NCBI RefSeq assembly: GCF_020184175.1
Contig: NC_065531.1
Span: 75,548,604 to 75,612,603 of the forward strand
Source of the DNA: Aphis gossypii
Lineage: Eukaryota; Arthropoda; Insecta; Hemiptera; Aphididae
Reading direction: 5' to 3'
DNA: 64,000 nucleotides
The notes below the pieces were generated by a model. The model saw only the letters and a list, made by a program, of their open reading frames with translations. It made no database searches and was not told the DNA's origin. Of the stretch, positions 62,701 through 64,000 are shown one piece after another. Position numbers and translations under genes: made by a program. The stretch's first letter is position 1; each line of letters starts with the position of its first letter.

Positions 62701-64000
62701 CACCTGCGCATACCCGTGATGTAGGTGCCGTGCAATAAACGTATACGCAATATACGACGACGACGACGACAACGACAACGTACGAAAGACGAGCGTGTAC
62801 GACGCCAATTTGTTACACACACACGCGCGCGCGGCGGTACATATATTTACGTACCTACGAGGACATTAAATCACCCCACACGGGCCAACACCGTAAATCC
62901 CATAGAGCTCGGTACGATATGCAAAATACGAGCCCGCATGATCGTTCTGCCTACATAAACATATTACGCGCATAATAATATATAATATAATAATGCTGCT
63001 GATGCTGCTGCTGCTGCTGCACGGTCACAAAAACCGGAATCTGCGTGAGATGTCCCTCGACGGTGGTGCGTATACCCGTACGTATTACAGTGTCTCTCCT
63101 CCAGAGTCGGCGCGAATTATCGACACAAGAGTGCCGTGTACATATAATATAATATAATAGTCGTTACTCGTTTAGCAGCGATCTTTGTACACATTCGAAA
63201 TGCCGCAATCGTACGAGCCGTGCCTCGTGCATGTTTCGCATATGTTTAGCCGCTCGTTTTTTTATTTTATTTTTTTTTCCATACAATATACCTACTATTT
63301 TACCCGCCATATATTATTCATCACGCACGAACGAGTGCTGCGCGCGTATACCTCCGTGGCATACACATGCAGGTATATACCTACCTAATACTATATAATA
63401 TGCCCGTGCGTTAAATAAACAAAACCTCCATTACCTATACAACAGATTTATGACGGTTATAATATTATACCAACGACTATCACGTTTGCAGTGAATTTCA
63501 ATAAACTCGGTGTCGGTATTTTATTATTCGACGTTGCGTTTACGAAAAAAAAAAGTAAGTATATATATATATCGAAAATATTACGCAATATCGGTCGCGG
63601 ACTTGAGCGAATCCCCAATAGGTAAACGTGAGTATAATAAGTATGTGCACGTACGACTGCGAGACAACTACCCGGCACCCGCCAACGGTCATCGGTCGTC
63701 ATCATCGCGGTTCGTTGGTGGCGCACTGGGCCATATGGTCGAATTACATATACATAATAATATACTACTTTGACTCGACTGAATGAGCGCGCGCCGTGAT
63801 GACTCTTATACTATAATTTATATACGGCGTAGCCCGCGCCCAAAACAAAGAACGGCTGTCACAGTTCGTGTATTACAACGGATTAAACGGTCGGTAAAAT
63901 TTTTCGACCACATGTCATATCTGTCTGTGCGCACGACGTACGGGCGGCGATCGCGATAGTGGGACCTGCATTGCGACGTGCAAATAATATTATAACCGTC
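59723..64000 (-). other. Notch: Notch 5' intron, incomplete (extends past window end)
   Basis: No exon encoding a signal peptide or the first EGF1 cysteines (C-x-NGGTC pattern) could be found on the minus strand here. The stretch is CpG-rich with (TG)n at 60322-60342, a pyrimidine-rich tract at about 60716-60780, (ACG)n at 62753-62770 and (CTG)n at 62996-63020. Its acceptor end (59739-59723) is a good pyrimidine tract. Confidence 0.75.
60322..60342. repeat. (TG)n microsatellite
   Basis: About ten TG units in the incomplete 5' Notch intron. Confidence 0.9.

Noticed and set aside
62993..63160. Short plus-strand frame starting MLLMLLLLLH that resembles a signal peptide
   Set aside because: The hydrophobic start is a (CTG)n microsatellite; it is on the strand opposite to Notch, has no EGF cysteines and no donor in the needed phase, so it is not the missing Notch exon.
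1..64000. Relaxed Su(H) consensus (YGTGRGAA) hits throughout the window
   Set aside because: TGTGAGAA-type matches (near 4368, 23835, 30373, 30555 and others) occur at about chance frequency; only the GTGGGAA subset looks clustered.
1..64000. CRISPR arrays, bacterial or phage genes, endosymbiont sequence, telomeric TTAGG arrays
   Set aside because: None seen; spliced eukaryotic genes and aphid-type repeats are present throughout, with no array of regularly spaced repeats.

Overview
The window is animal nuclear DNA, very probably from an aphid (Hemiptera: Aphididae). It is strongly AT-rich and has short GT-AG introns. Aphid-like TAATATTATAAT and TAGGTACCTA strings recur throughout, and there are a tRNA-derived SINE relic and a hAT-type MITE. 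No bacterial, phage or CRISPR content was seen.

The dominant gene is Notch, on the minus strand, from 59722 down to its stop at 35489. Sixteen coding exons can be joined in phase across fifteen GT-AG introns, giving about 2,411 residues. In order they encode the end of EGF1, EGF2-36, three LNR modules, the heterodimerisation domain, a transmembrane helix, a RAM region with a WFP core, a nuclear localisation patch, ankyrin repeats, a polyglutamine (OPA-like) tract, a PEST/WSSS degron and a conserved C-terminus. The 5' exon(s) for the signal peptide and first half of EGF1 are not in the window and should lie beyond 64000. The last nine introns are 62-127 bp. Six of the visible upstream boundaries carry introns of 1.3 to more than 4.3 kb, and these are richer in CpG and microsatellites than the flanking intergenic DNA.

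Positions 1-34500 hold almost no long reading frames. The one supportable gene there is a small plus-strand gene built from two exons (21915-21981 and 25872-26017) whose split codon matches in phase. It encodes a roughly 70-residue single-pass membrane protein of unknown function. A possible alternative third exon (27128) and a polyadenylation signal (28221) lie downstream. The gene and Notch converge tail to tail.

Other features are a SINE relic at about 19965-20163, a 153-bp hAT-like MITE with perfect 8-bp target duplications at 26240-26408, a CpG-elevated block at 13.5-16.8 kb that could be regulatory, many microsatellites, and five matches to the high-affinity Su(H)/CSL site inside Notch introns. 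All calls come from reading the sequence; no alignment or database search was run.
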